Shown: in pieces, positions 1 to 13,600 of the stretch
Position numbering within the stretch: position 1 is the first letter of the stretch
Layout of the letters: the number at the start of each line of letters is the position of its first letter
Source: Lineus longissimus
Taxonomy: Eukaryota > Nemertea > Pilidiophora > Heteronemertea > Lineidae
Reading direction: 5' to 3'
DNA length: 64,000 bases
NCBI RefSeq assembly: GCF_910592395.1
Contig: NC_088324.1
Span: forward strand, 11,930,953 to 11,994,952
The notes under the pieces: model-generated
The model's database searches: none
Told to the model about the DNA's origin: nothing
What the model saw: only the letters and a program-made list of their open reading frames with translations
Program-made: the position numbers and the translations under genes

Positions 1-1544
1 CGTCGATGTGAATGGATGTTGTGTACTTTCTAAACCACAAGTGTCCATTTCATTGTTTTCAATGCAGTTTTGATGACGGTCACCGTTATAATGGTATACA
101 TGGATGCAGCAGTTACATGCAGGTTGGCTCAAAACAATGCTGGTGGTGTAGGAGTAGTAAAATGGTGCAGGTGGTCTTGCCTCATGGTTTTGCTGTCCTT
201 ATTCACAATGGATTAATCCTTGTGTTGAATTTCTATGTTTTCGCATATCCAGGATGAGCGAAATTAGTGTTACATACATGAATACGAGGAATACAAGATG
301 AACCAAATTCACGGAAGTTTTTTTTTCTTGTCTTTGCTTTGTTTAAATTGCCACCTTACCTTTGGTGTCTAATTTGTTTTCACTTGGATATGACCTTTAA
401 ATTTTGATTTAAACCTACCCTCGTTTAGAGTAAGACATTGACCTTTGCATCTTTTATATCAATTTGATATGACCTTGATATCCAGACATTGGATAGGACC
501 TTGACCTATGATGAGTGATGTCATTTTGGCCATAAAGGATGCACCCTGAAGAGGAGGAGGAAGAGTGGGCTAATGAGAAAAGGTACACAGGTCCTATTTG
601 GAGAGTCTGGTGATGGGACAATATATCTCCTGCCAAAAGATCATGTCTTCTGTATGCATAGTATACATTTTGACACCAACCCATGCTTACAGGGCAATAT
701 CTGAGGTAGCAGTTGAGATACTGACTTGTTCATTTAAGCATCGAAAGTCGTCAGTTGCACGGTCTAACAGGAATGTTCACAGCAAAAGGAGGCTGATTTG
801 TTTGGGTGATGATGATTGCATGTTGAATGAAGTCATCATTGTGCATAAAGATACAGAAAACGCTTTCTTTGGGATGGTAGCGAAATTGGGATTATGTTGT
901 TGACATACTTTTATACATTGACTCTAAATCCTTTTTTTTTCGGCAAGATATTTCCCACATTGTAATCGAAAAACGATAGGCTTTGGATAACCATGGTGAT
1001 TCTGCATAGAGTTTCTTTACTGTGGCATCATTTCACAGTCCGCTGTTGGCAATCTGACACTGGCCCATTTTTTTAGTCAGAATAATCATGGCAGATAAAC
1101 GGCAGTGATGTGAGGTGAATTATTAATCTCTGTTGAAACACTATGGGATGACGAGGAAATGCTAATGGGAAAGGTAGACTGTTCAGTTTGTTGGTCTGTT
1201 TTGCTCTCTGGGGCCAACAATTCATGATAATGATTCTGGAATTCATGTAGCATCCATGAAATGATAATATATTGACATAAAATCTGTCCATCTCTTGCGG
1301 ATGGGGTGAATTATCACATACCTGAAACATTGTTTTTCAACTAATTTTAGGCTCATCCTTTCTTTGACTCATTTTTCAGATTCAGGTTTTTGAAATCAAC
1401 ACATGTTAAGCTGATTGGGGCCATGGAATCCAATATAAAATGCATTGATCTGCGGTGGTGCAAGCTTCCCCCAGCTCCATCTTCATACCCTCAAAAATCA
1501 TACTTGTCACATTTACTTAGGATTTCAATGTTTATATTTTTCAG
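1..1544 (+). other. Upstream region or first intron of KCNT; nothing supported
   Basis: The missing first coding exon must end two bases into a codon. I found no ATG-containing frame with a convincing donor here. Small frames present look random. Confidence 0.5.
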
Positions 1545-1624
1545 AGTACGAGTTGAGTTCTTTACGAATGAGCGGTCGTTCAAAGAGAGATTGCAGTTGT
1601 ATTTCATAAAGAATCAGAGATCAA
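1545..1624 (+). CDS. KCNT1: KCNT exon: cytoplasmic N-terminus before S1
   Basis: The acceptor is TTTTTCAG at 1544 and the donor A|GTAAGATT. The exon enters in phase 2 and leaves after one base of a Ser codon. It reads [20 protein letters not shown], the conserved Slo2 N-terminal segment. An open frame continues upstream to an ATG at 1390, but that stretch looks like intron with a polypyrimidine tract. Confidence 0.88.
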
Positions 1625-4600
1625 GTAAGATTTAATTCATGTAAAAACTTGTTCAATTTTTTATAATAACTGTAAATAACTCTGAGGGGTTTCATTCATT
1701 CCTTACAAATACATTTGCTGAACAGGTATCACAAGTAGCATTTCATAACCCGCTGTGTACTGAACGTGTATTTTATCCTAACGAAATAGATGGTTTCATT
1801 TTGTTACGTCTTGTGCATCAGATGCCAGTAATTGGCACTTCCACTTATGGAGTGGTTTTGTCTCGTATATCAGACTTGATGATTTGCTGTTCAATTCACA
1901 AAGCTAATGCACACTCTGTCGACAATGAAAATCACTATGGCTGGCCAAGTCTGATAGATATTGATATCTCAGTGATCGGATATCCTAAAATGTAGTTAAT
2001 GGTCAATTACATGGCTCGTTGTGGCATTGACAATTCATTTCCGGCTTAACCAGTAATGCCTACTGAGAAGTACAATATTAGGACCTACTTGTATTGAAGG
2101 ATGATTCACCAAAAGCATGAGTAAAAGCCACCGTTTCTTCATAGATTTTCATGCAGTTTGCCTATATATACGATTTTTGCTTGGAACATAGAGAAATAAA
2201 CATGTTCGTAACTTATATGGAAAAAAACAATATCGTCACTTGGCTCAGAGAGAAGCAATCCATTGTTCTAGCTAATGCAGAAAAAAGCATCAAAGCATCG
2301 AAGCAGTAATGATTACCTCATAAACATTGGAGAAATCAACTTTGGTATTGTGAAGGCTTGTGCAAACTTTCATCTCAGTGACGAAACTGCATGATTCCTG
2401 GCCTCAAAGAAGTGTTCCAAGAAGAGGCTTGTTATGAAATGGAAGTGTCTTATTTGTTCTCATCAGTAATAAATGATTAAACAACAGTCTTCGCTATCCT
2501 CTTTCAGGTCTTCGCATCCGTATCTTTAACCTAGTGATCAAATTATTAACATGCATTCTGTACGTGGTGCGTGTGTGCCTCGACAACCCAAGCGAAAAAC
2601 CACCATGGTATTATCAAATTTCCAAATATTTGCCTGTTGTTTCTTTGGTGTGGTTTTTAGCTCACCTCTGGGGAGCTTATATGATTCTGTGGCGTCCGTC
2701 GTCCGTCAGCATCCATCGTCGTCGTCCGTCGCCATCCGTTAGCGGAGCACGTTTCGTCACTTTGACCATTTCATGTATCTATCATTACGTTCACTAATTT
2801 TCAACATCTTAGTATCGCTCGTGTTTGCCTTGAAAATCCATCCAAAAATGACACAAAATGATATATTGTTATAATTGATATCTAGACATGTCAGAACCAA
2901 TAAAACACTGCCAATGTAGTTGTTGATGTCGTTCATATGCTGCATGCAAAAATCAGCTCAAAATTCCAACCGCTTCATGAAACTGTTCTACCCATATCCA
3001 CTGCAAATGACATGTATTACATTACCCGACGTGAGCACATGGTCCCTTGACCATTTCATTTAGGTTATACCTTTACGTTGGTACCCTTTTCATTTCATTC
3101 AGAAACTGCTACAGTGGCATGTTTTCAAATGTTTCCCTTTTGTTTATTGGTGTGGTTTAGTATCAAAATCTTGATGTACTCTTTATTAGGGAACCTTTCT
3201 TCATGTCGTACATTTTTGCAACTGCTTGTAAGTTGCCACAGCACTGTTATTTTTCTAAACATGTCAGCGCCTGCTAGTCCTTTGGTGTGGCTTAGCATCA
3301 TGGTATTGATATATTTTTTGTTGGCATGAATATACTTTTTATTTAATTCACTTACTATACTTTGCATGTCCGTCTGCACGTTAGGTTTTGATGGTTTTTC
3401 AGTTGCGCAAACTCATTTCATTACCTTTCCCTGTTGGGAATGTTGGGAAAGGTACAAGGAAAGGTACAAGGAGACACCAAAGGCTTAAGCTAGTCATGCT
3501 AGCCTGTGAATCCGACTTCTATGGAATTTTATGTCTTTCATACTTTACCCGGGCAGGTCAGACTTTTGGTAGGTATAAATTGACTAAATAGGAATTTTAG
3601 CACTACACCACCTATTAGGTGTCAGATTAGTTTAAATTGCATGCAGTCTTGTTTTTGCCACAAAACGTTGAATCAGCCAGGAAAAATGCCAGCATGTATT
3701 AATTTTACTCAGATTTAAGTTATTTTAGATTTTGAAGTTGAAATTCTACCACTCTCGATGCCTGTCTGATTTCTATCAATATTTCAGTTCTGTAGTGGGA
3801 GTGATGCTATTTCTATTTGGCTGTGTATTTGTTTAAAGAATTTCAAATAAAAGTTGCATGTTTCAATTGTTACCGTTTTGTAATGTACTAATTTAGCTAG
3901 TTTTACTGGTATATATAGTTTATTGCCATGGATATTCTGCCTGTGAAAATTTTCAGAAATAGATCACGCCTTCTTAGTATCTTGCAAACTGGTACATTTA
4001 TGGCCGTGATTTACAAATCATGAACTTTGTGTCCAATGTATTCAGAGGCCAATCAAAATTGACAAAAACGTACCAGTAGCAAGTGATTATCGAGAGCTTT
4101 CCAGCGATTGTCATGTGAAAAGGCTGTAAAAGTATTTGTCACCTGCCGGCCCTTGCTATACCATTAGTCCTCAAAGTATATAACATGTATGCAGACTAAA
4201 AGAAAAGACTTTTTGGCATGGCCTATATGCATAGTCTTTATCAATTCTTGCTAATATCAACTAATGTAGACGATCAAGCTTGATCTATATTTGATAGTAA
4301 TCCCCTTTTATAGCACGTCAAGTTGTGGACCATGCCTCAACGTTACGGCGGAGGAGAGATTTCAATCCGTGGAAGATTTCAGGAAAAATCCGGTGATAGA
4401 ATGGTAAGGAATGGGTTTTTCCTAAAAATTTCTTGTTTCTGTGATTTTCACACCGTGATATAAATTCCATGGTGATCTAAACATACATTTTAGTTTGGAA
4501 AGGTGGCCCATACTGAGGGAAAGTACTAATAGGCTGAAATAAATATATTTTTTTAAGTGACAGATCTACTGATCCCAATTGCTACACCAATCCACTCTAT

Positions 4601-7600
4601 ATTCAAAAAGTCTTCCACTCCCCTTTGGTATAAAGTTATTCCGGTAATCTACATGTTCTGTGATGCACTTTTTGTTTTATTTTTTCTAGGGTGGCGATAG
4701 GTTATGTAAATCGAAGCTACTGGCTTTGGGTGACACAAGTGACAGTAGCTGTGATCAGTTTAACAGAAACAATGCTCGTCACATACCTTGGCTACAAAGT
4801 AAGTTCCCCCCCCCCACGCATTTACCAACCCAATTTGGGATTCACTGCAGTATTGATATCACATCAATAATTGCTTCCAATTTTCCTGATTCAACACAAT
4901 TTCTGGCAGGCCAGAAAAATTCATCAGCAAATGCATATTTTTCTCAGTATCTGTGCACAATTTCATTTAACATGATAACTTAAAAACACATAAATTCAAT
5001 CCTTGTGCAATTTGAGAGTCAGATGAATTGATATGGTATAAAATTAATTAGAATTCAGTTTCTATTCCTTGGAGGGTTTTCGAAGGCATGATCCTAAAAT
5101 AATTCTGCAAGAAACTAGCTGTTGCATGAGACCACATTATACAGCTCTACGCCACTGGCCTCTAACAAAAAGTTGTAAATAAATTTTGATTATGAAAATA
5201 TCTTATCATGCTAATTTTTTTGAAGAAAGCCATACTACTTGTATAAATAGTCAATGTATTTTCTGTTATTCAATCAATCTATCAATTTCTATATCCAGGG
5301 CAACATCCTCCAGCTAATCCTTGCCCCATCATTCATCCTGGAATTAATAAACACAGTACCTTTTATATCAACTGTAAGTTTAAAGAATTCATCCCCTCCC
5401 CCAACGTTCCCAGTACCCTGCTCCCTGTCCTTGAACCATCCTGAACCACCCAGCCCCGGGCCAGGTTGAATAATAAATCCAAAGACTTTCGATTCAAAAC
5501 ACATTTTTTAGAGGTCAGTAATTAGCTCAGCAATGAAAATACATTTCATTTCAAGAGTACATCTTAGTGCATCTCCAAAGGACCCCTGCGAAATTCGACT
5601 GGAAATTGTCGGCAAAAGCCGGCAATTTCCACCTAATTCCAAACTATTTTTCCTTGCCAGGAGGCTGGAATTAGCTGGAAATTCCAGAAAATGTCAGGGC
5701 TGGAGTTTGGCGGTATTTTGGTAAATGGCAGTGCCAGAAAATGCCAGCTCTGGAAAAAGCTGGCATAACCTGGCATTAGCTGGAACCTTTAAATTTCCAG
5801 AGCTGGAATTAGGTGGAAAAATCTTGACCCAGGCCTTCCAGCTGATTACCAATGTCAGGGCTGTCATTTATTGGAAATAGCTGGCATTAGTTGACATTAG
5901 CTGGAAATTACAAATTCAGCATGCAACGAGGAATGTCAGGGCTGTCATTTATTGGAAATAGCTGGCATTAGTTGACATTAGCTGGAAATTTAATATTGAG
6001 TATGTGACCTGCTCTACGTTTGAATCGATCAGAGCACTGCACACTAATAAACAGGCGTTTTTTGTCACTCAACAGTGACTATGATTAGAATCGTTGTGAT
6101 ATGCAACAAGAAGATCTCTTGTCGTGGAGTAAAACCAATAATCGCTTAGTTTTGACTTTGCTGATTGCAATCTTGTCACACGCACCTGCGATTATCACCA
6201 CAGACAGGCAATTTTTCACATGCAAACATGATTGCATGTTGATTTTGCTTGATCCCAGGCCGTGCGATTTCCAATTCTAATTCAATTTTGATGGCATCTG
6301 CAATTATAACTGCAAACAAGCAATTTCTGTCACACAGAAATATGATTAAAGGTTGCAGGTTGATTTTGCTTCCAACAGAGGTTGCTAGGATGACCAGTTC
6401 TTGTTGCGGGCACCTGAAATTATCTATGCAAACAAGTGATTTATGTCACTTGCAAACATGATTGCTGTGGCATTATCAAGTTTTGAGCATATGCCACTGA
6501 CCTAATCCCTTAGTTTTCTGACACAATCTTGTCACACTGTTATAATGTAAATATCATTCTTGGTGTGTGTTGACCATGGACTTACACGAGCATAAGAGGC
6601 CCTATCATATAAAACGTAAGATTATTGCTTCACTGAGGCTCCTTGCAGACACCTCTGCCAGGCGGACACTTCCCCATTGCAGATGGTTTAAGTTGCCACA
6701 TGACCTGGGTTGGAGTGCCCGTCAATGCCGACTGGCGTCGTCAGGGCTCAATGCCCATCCTGGAGACAGCACGTCATTTACATCATAGCTAATTGTGATC
6801 AGTTGATACGATGACGTCATTGACAATCACTGACAGGAAAATTTTGCCTCTCGTTTAATGATATAGATAGTGCAAAGTATTCACATTGTAATATTAGGCT
6901 CGTAAGTTTGAGGATCATGGATTGACCAGATTGGTGTGAATTGCCCCAGGGCCCATGGAACATATGTAGGCCTATACCAATTTTAAGTCCAGACTTTACG
7001 AAACGTGCCGCGCTAACAATACGGCCGCCACCGACGATGGACGCCACATCATCGCATAGGCTCACAAGGAGAGCCAAATAAAAAAGAGGTGCCGTTTTAA
7101 CTGGATACCGTGACATCAACATGATGTTAACCACACATAGCACACTCTGTCACTTTGATGTCTGGAGGGCAGGGTTACAGACGGGGACTGACGTCCAAAA
7201 TGGATGTCCAAATAACATCACTGCACGACCTTGAAAAGAACGATGGAGCAAGCCGACTGTTGATTGACTCCATCACTTACATGAGTCATGAGCTGTGGAC
7301 ATCTCCCATGCAAAATCTTACAGTTATGATACCGTCCGGGTCTACGACCATGCATACAATAATACAGGCTTACAGCACATACACTGATGCAGGCTTCATC
7401 ATATGCTAAAAAAACAACCTCAAGGCCTGTCCAGATTACCCTTTTTGCATTCATTTGAATCCTTATGTGTTCCAATTCAATTTGTGTAAACTTTGGATAT
7501 CTTGATATCGAATTCGGGGTAAAAATCAAGAAATAAGAAGAGCTCCCACATGATTTCTTTGTTTGACTTGAAAATTCAAACCTACCAGTTCCTGTCTGAG

Positions 7601-10600
7601 GTGTAATGCATCATGGGATAGGTCAGGTGATAAGACCACATGATAGAATTGCATAACATAATAGCAATTTGCATAATGCCAGCAAATGCCAGCTTTTTCC
7701 AACAATTGTCAGAAACATCGAATTTGAAATTTCCAGCTAATTCCAGCTCTGACAATCTCATAGTAAAGTGACAGAGATTTCCAGCGCTGGAACTTTTACG
7801 AAAAGTAAAGTTCCAGAAAATGCCAAGAATTTCCACCCCATGGATAAAGTTCCAGTTTTTGTCAGCTTTTGCCAGCTATAACTTTTCGATGAAACTCTCT
7901 AAATTCAAAGTGTCAGCTTATTCCAGCCAAGAGCTGGAAATTCCAGCTATTTCCAACAAAATCCACCTGAGGTAAAATTCATTTCGCAGGGGGAATGATC
8001 ACAACCGGCAACAGGCAGAACTGAGCATAGCAAAATGTTTTGGCTATAGAGCTTGTTGATCACAACTCCTTCATTTCTATAAAGAGAATATGTATGGAAA
8101 AGGAGGTGAAAACTGCCCTTTCTAATTAGAAGATGATAATGATTTGTTTGTGTTTTCACATTTTATATTCTCCCTGCAGATTTTCTGGGCGAGATTACGG
8201 TGCCTTTTTATTCCTGTATTCCTAAACTGCTGGCTTGCCAAAAGTGCATTGGAAAATATGCTGGTGAGTTGCAATGTGCTGGCGGTAAATATCCATTCCA
8301 AAGTCATCAGTATTGGGAGCCGTGCTAGTTTTTCTGATAATGCTTCTCCATTATGCAGATCTCAGCCATGTTATTCAGAGCTTGCATTAACTCTATACGG
8401 ATTCATTGGGACATCTAGTGCCCATTTTAAAAATTGAAAATAGTCTGTCGCCTAAAATGCATCTATTTTGTTTTCCATTTCAGAATGACCTCCACCGTGC
8501 CATGCAGAAGTCACAATCTGCACTATCACAACAGATACTCATTCTGATGGCTACTTTAACTTGTATTATTTTTACCAGGTGAGGTACCACAGAAGATATA
8601 CTAGTTCTGCTTCTGTCTGTGATCAATATTTTGTGCATCTTCTTGATGTTCAAAATGCTAGTGGACCTCATCAAGAACGTTAGAAATCACAGCTTGGCGC
8701 ATATATGCAATAAACTTAGAATTAAACTAACGATCACAATATGAACCACATGTGTTGTTTCGTGTATCATCCCCTTTTGTAAATTCACTGACATTCCTTT
8801 AATGTAAGATTTCTATCTAGATATTGATGTGTCATTCTTTTTTATTTGCAGCGTGTGCGGTGTACAGCAGCTACAGCGTGGTGGCTATCAGCATATGGAT
8901 TTCTTTGGTGCATTATGGTTTGTGATAGTTACATTCTCGACAGTCGGCTACGGTGATTATACGCCGGATATATGGCCTAGTCAACTCTTCATGATGATCA
9001 TGATAGCAGCAGCATTAGTGGTCGTTCCAACGCAGGTATGGTGATCAGGGAGTCATGAATGTCTAATTGGTGCCACAAATGTCTCATTAGTACCATAATT
9101 AGTGGCAAGATCCCTGATGCATAGGATGCTAGGTTGGTGAGGAGGTAGAGGAGGCACAATAATGAATACTTGGACTGTGTCCTATTCAATGGGTTGAGTC
9201 AATATGATAGGTGGTATTCGCTCGACTAGAAACAACTGGTAATGCTCAATGCAGCAATTATAATCACCGGTGGCAGATACAAAAATTGCCTCTTTGCACG
9301 GCCGTAGACAAATATGAATTTTCTAAAGACACCTTATTATTTTTTCAGTTGGAGCAGCTTGCCTTCACATGGATGGAGCGACAAAAACAGGGTGGCACTT
9401 ATAGTAGTCATCGAGCACAAACAGAAAAACATGTTGTTGTATGTGCTACAGCGTTACATGCAGATACTATCATGGATTTTCTAAATGAATTCTACGCCCA
9501 TCCAAAATTGCAGGTGGGTGGATAATTATGGAGATAACCATGGGTAGTGTGATCTTTGATCCTTTAATTTGTTAGGGTTTGGAGTTGTGTTCTTTTGCCC
9601 TTTAATTTGTCATAATTCTCACCTCAGTTGACTTCAAAACCTATGATTATGTTGTTGAGATAATTTAAACACTTTATTTAAAGCTTTGATCATTATTGAT
9701 CAGAAATGTAGCTGTTGGATCACACCCTACTATTAGTAAAGATGCGGTTGAAGAACACATCCCATCACACTACATTTTTGATTGATCGTGGATCAAAAAG
9801 TTTCATCGAGATTCAATATTTATAAGATAATTGATGTGTCCTGCCTCCAATTCTTATGGCACATCATGAACCTTCATACTAATTAAGTTGATGACATTTA
9901 TTTGCCATATCCTCGGTGATATTAATAGAGGTGTGGTCAGTACTGATTCTGGATGATCTTTGAGTTTAAATGAAAAAAAGTGGGTTTCACTAGTGTAACT
10001 TATTCCTGATGAACTCTCGATTATTCTTTGCAGGACTATTTTGTGGTGTTATTGTCCCCTTGTGAGCTGGACCCCACAATGAGGATGATATTACAAGTAC
10101 CCATCTGGGCGCAGCGGGTGATTTATATCCAAGGGTCGGCATTGAAAGATGCTGACCTGACGAGGTGCAGGTAAGGGTACTTAGCCAAGAGAAGGGTTAT
10201 GGCTATTTGAGCTTCCACACAATTCCTTCATTTTCCGACATTTCATATGTATTTTGTTATTTTCTCCTGTTTAAAGTTGAAGAAAGTTTTACTGACTTGA
10301 AGTTTCTTATCTTTTTTTAGAATGCAGGAAGCAGAGGCTTGTTTTATCCTAACAGCCAGGAATTATGCAGATAAAAATGCTGTTGTAAGTATTGATCCTG
10401 TGGTATTGGTGGCATCACCCTTATCTCGAAATTGATATGCCGGCAAAATTTCCTGGAACGATGTCGGGAACAATACGACAATGACACGAGTTTTCATTTC
10501 CGATTTGTTTACCTAGTTGATCTGTCTACATACTATTCATTGCTGGCAAGTTGCTATCAATGCTGATATCCTTCCATCCAATTTTCAGGATCAGCATACC

Positions 10601-13600
10601 ATATTGAGATCATGGGCTGTGAAAGATTTTGCACCTACATGCCCACAGTATGTCCAAATTTTTCGGCCGGAAAATAAATTCCATGTGAAGTTTGCTGGTA
10701 AGTTATCCCAAGTGTAAAAAAGACCATTATAGACGCAGCATGAACCTGTTGCCTCTAACATGTCAGAGTGTATAGAATGGAATGTTTGAAACATTGCAAC
10801 ACCAACTTTCAGTCGGAACATATCTCGGGGAATCAAGTTGAAATGTTTGAATGTCATTCCTCAAATACATTTTCTCTATGACTTGTTAATAGCCATCCAG
10901 GTCAAAGACTAAGTCTCTTAATCTTCTTTTTTTTGCATTTCAGAACATGTTGTCTGTGAAGATGAATTCAAATATGCCTTATTAGCCAATAACTGTCTTT
11001 CACCGGCTACCTCCACACTAGTGACTCTTCTTCTTCACACATCAAGGGGACAGTAAGTAAACATTTTATTTTTATGCTGCCCCACTGAAGTATTCTTACC
11101 AAAGTTGACTGATGAGATAGTCTTCCTCCCATACCCCTACCTCTGTAAAGGACATGTCGAGACAATTTTTACCTTAGTTTATCAACTGGAAGACTCACCA
11201 ATTAGCCTACCCACTTCCATGCTACCATTTATCAAAATCATCCAATGAACTCATGATTGTCTGTTGAATTCTCTGTTTGAGTAGGACGTATTCATAATGA
11301 AACTTGTATCTTTCAGAGAGGGCCAGACCTCATCTGAAGAATGGCAGCGTGTGTATGGCCGATGCTCAGGGAATGAAATTTACCATATTAAACTTGGTGA
11401 TAGTCAATTTTTCGGAGAGTACGAGGGAAAGAGTTTTACATATGCTAGTTTTCATGCACACAGAAAGTAAGTTCAACTGGGACTTTGAAGAGGTGTCTTT
11501 AAAAATAGGACCAGTTAAGCCCCTGTATGATCACTGGCGTCCCTGGTGATGACCACCTCCACAAGAAAACAGTCAATGTCTTTAGATAAACAATAGGTTA
11601 AAATCACCTCTCAACAAGTGTTATTGCTACATGTAGCATTGCTTAAGTTGTAGTTTTTAGACTTTTAATCACTGAGGAAGTTTTATAAAAATAATGTTTT
11701 AAAAAGTTGCTCTCGTTGACGAAAGGGTTTAGGAGATGCCAGTGCTTTTGTCATCATTGAACATTTGAATGAGTTGTTTCTTATATTTTTCAGGTATGGC
11801 GTTAGTCTTGTTGGTGTCTTGCAGAGTCTTCCAGGATCCACAATCCAGTTGAATCCTGGTCCAAGGCACATTATGAAAGGTACTATAGTTGTAATTCAGA
11901 GCTAATACATTTACTACTTAACCAGGCTATTTTGGGGTACCGTTGTCATATTCTAACAATTTCAGGTCTGTTGCCATTTCCAACAATGAGCATCTTTATT
12001 ATGAGATAAGGCAATGCAACTAGTGCATAAAACACACTTTAGCAGACATTTTTTTAATTTTACTTGTCCGGAGAATGTTCACCATGTTGTTTTCTTCAAC
12101 TAGGTGCTGATATATGCTTCTACATGAACATAACCAAAGAGGAAAATTCGGCTTTCATCCTCGCGCATCCAAACAATGATAAAGATACGCGAATGGATAA
12201 AATGAAGCCACCTGCTGGTGGAAATTACTCCAAAGTCGCTAGCATGATTGCAAGCGTTGGTAAGTATGTTATCCTTGGATACGCCTGTGAACATGGTGAT
12301 GTTATTTATTGTCGACCTTGCTTTTAGTCCATGACCTTTGATATTTGGAACATTATGCAAATCACTTGCACAGGCGGAACTTCAGCATCTCCTAAACATA
12401 CATGTGACAACTCCCTTGCAGCTGTGGCAATTTTCTGACCTTGTATCGCAATGTTATACACTCATTGATCATCGTCACATTTGTATCGTAAGCCTTACAG
12501 TCACTATCTACATCTCCTTGCATTCTTAGCTACAAAAACGTTGAGACTTATTTCAAACATGTACCAAGACTGTCAATGCGGCTTTGGCTTACCCTTTAGA
12601 CCGATTCAGCTCAAGTTCAGATTTCCTTTTCAACAGAGATAAAGAGACCCAAGAACTCCCAATAATACCCTGTTGTAGCATACCCAGTGTGATGTTATGA
12701 TAATGTGATGTTAGCTGACTTGTTTCTTGGTGGTACAGGTTAACTGTAAGGAGGCTTTTTGTGTGTTTGTTTGTTGGACTGTGAGTGGATGTAACCGGTT
12801 AAACTGTGTATAATCTTTCCTGAATGATTTGGGAAATCTTCGCCATCTTACTTTGAAAGTATTACTTTGAACACATCTATTTTATACCTGTGAAATTAAC
12901 AAAATGTTGATCGATTTACTGATGGATACGTTATATGGTTTACATTGAGTCCTTCATTACCTTTACTATTCTCAAGTAGAACATACAGGCTTTATAATTT
13001 TCTATCATGAAGTGTAGTCTATCTACAAAAGACTCAAATAATGACAAATTATTGTTCCGTCATTATTTCTGTTTGGAAATGAATGTTCTGTTCGAATTGG
13101 AAAATTATTATGATATCAGTTATACGATATACTTCAGTTGATGTCACCTTCTTTATAATCAGCGCCATGTGAAGGTTCAGTGTATTGTCGTGGAGAAAAA
13201 AAAAAAAAAAAAAAAATTTCATGAGTGTTTTATTTACGTTCCTCCCTAGTTAATAAATGTTTGTTGTATTTAAAATATTGTAGAAGAATTGCCGAGAAAA
13301 CTATCTTTTCGGAAAAAAAATCAGACGTACCATCCACCACGACCTCGGCTAAACCAAACGAGCAAGTATCCCTTGCTATACTTTCTCTCCTACTAACGCT
13401 ACTTCCTTCTTTCTCGATCTTGACTAGAAATAAACGGTGCATGAACATCCAGAAATGTAGATTTGAGATTTTGATTTGCAGAAGCTTTTGTTTTGCGGAA
13501 AAATAAAACTACTGTTTGCTTAAAGCAGGATTCATTGGGCTTGGCTGCACTGCTCTGGTGTATTTTGCTGAATATTTCTGCTGGGTATGTCTGCTGGCAT

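Noticed and set aside
1390-1544. Open frame with ATG directly upstream of the first KCNT exon
   Set aside because: It contains the polypyrimidine tract and TTTTTCAG acceptor, and the predicted residues do not resemble KCNT N-termini.
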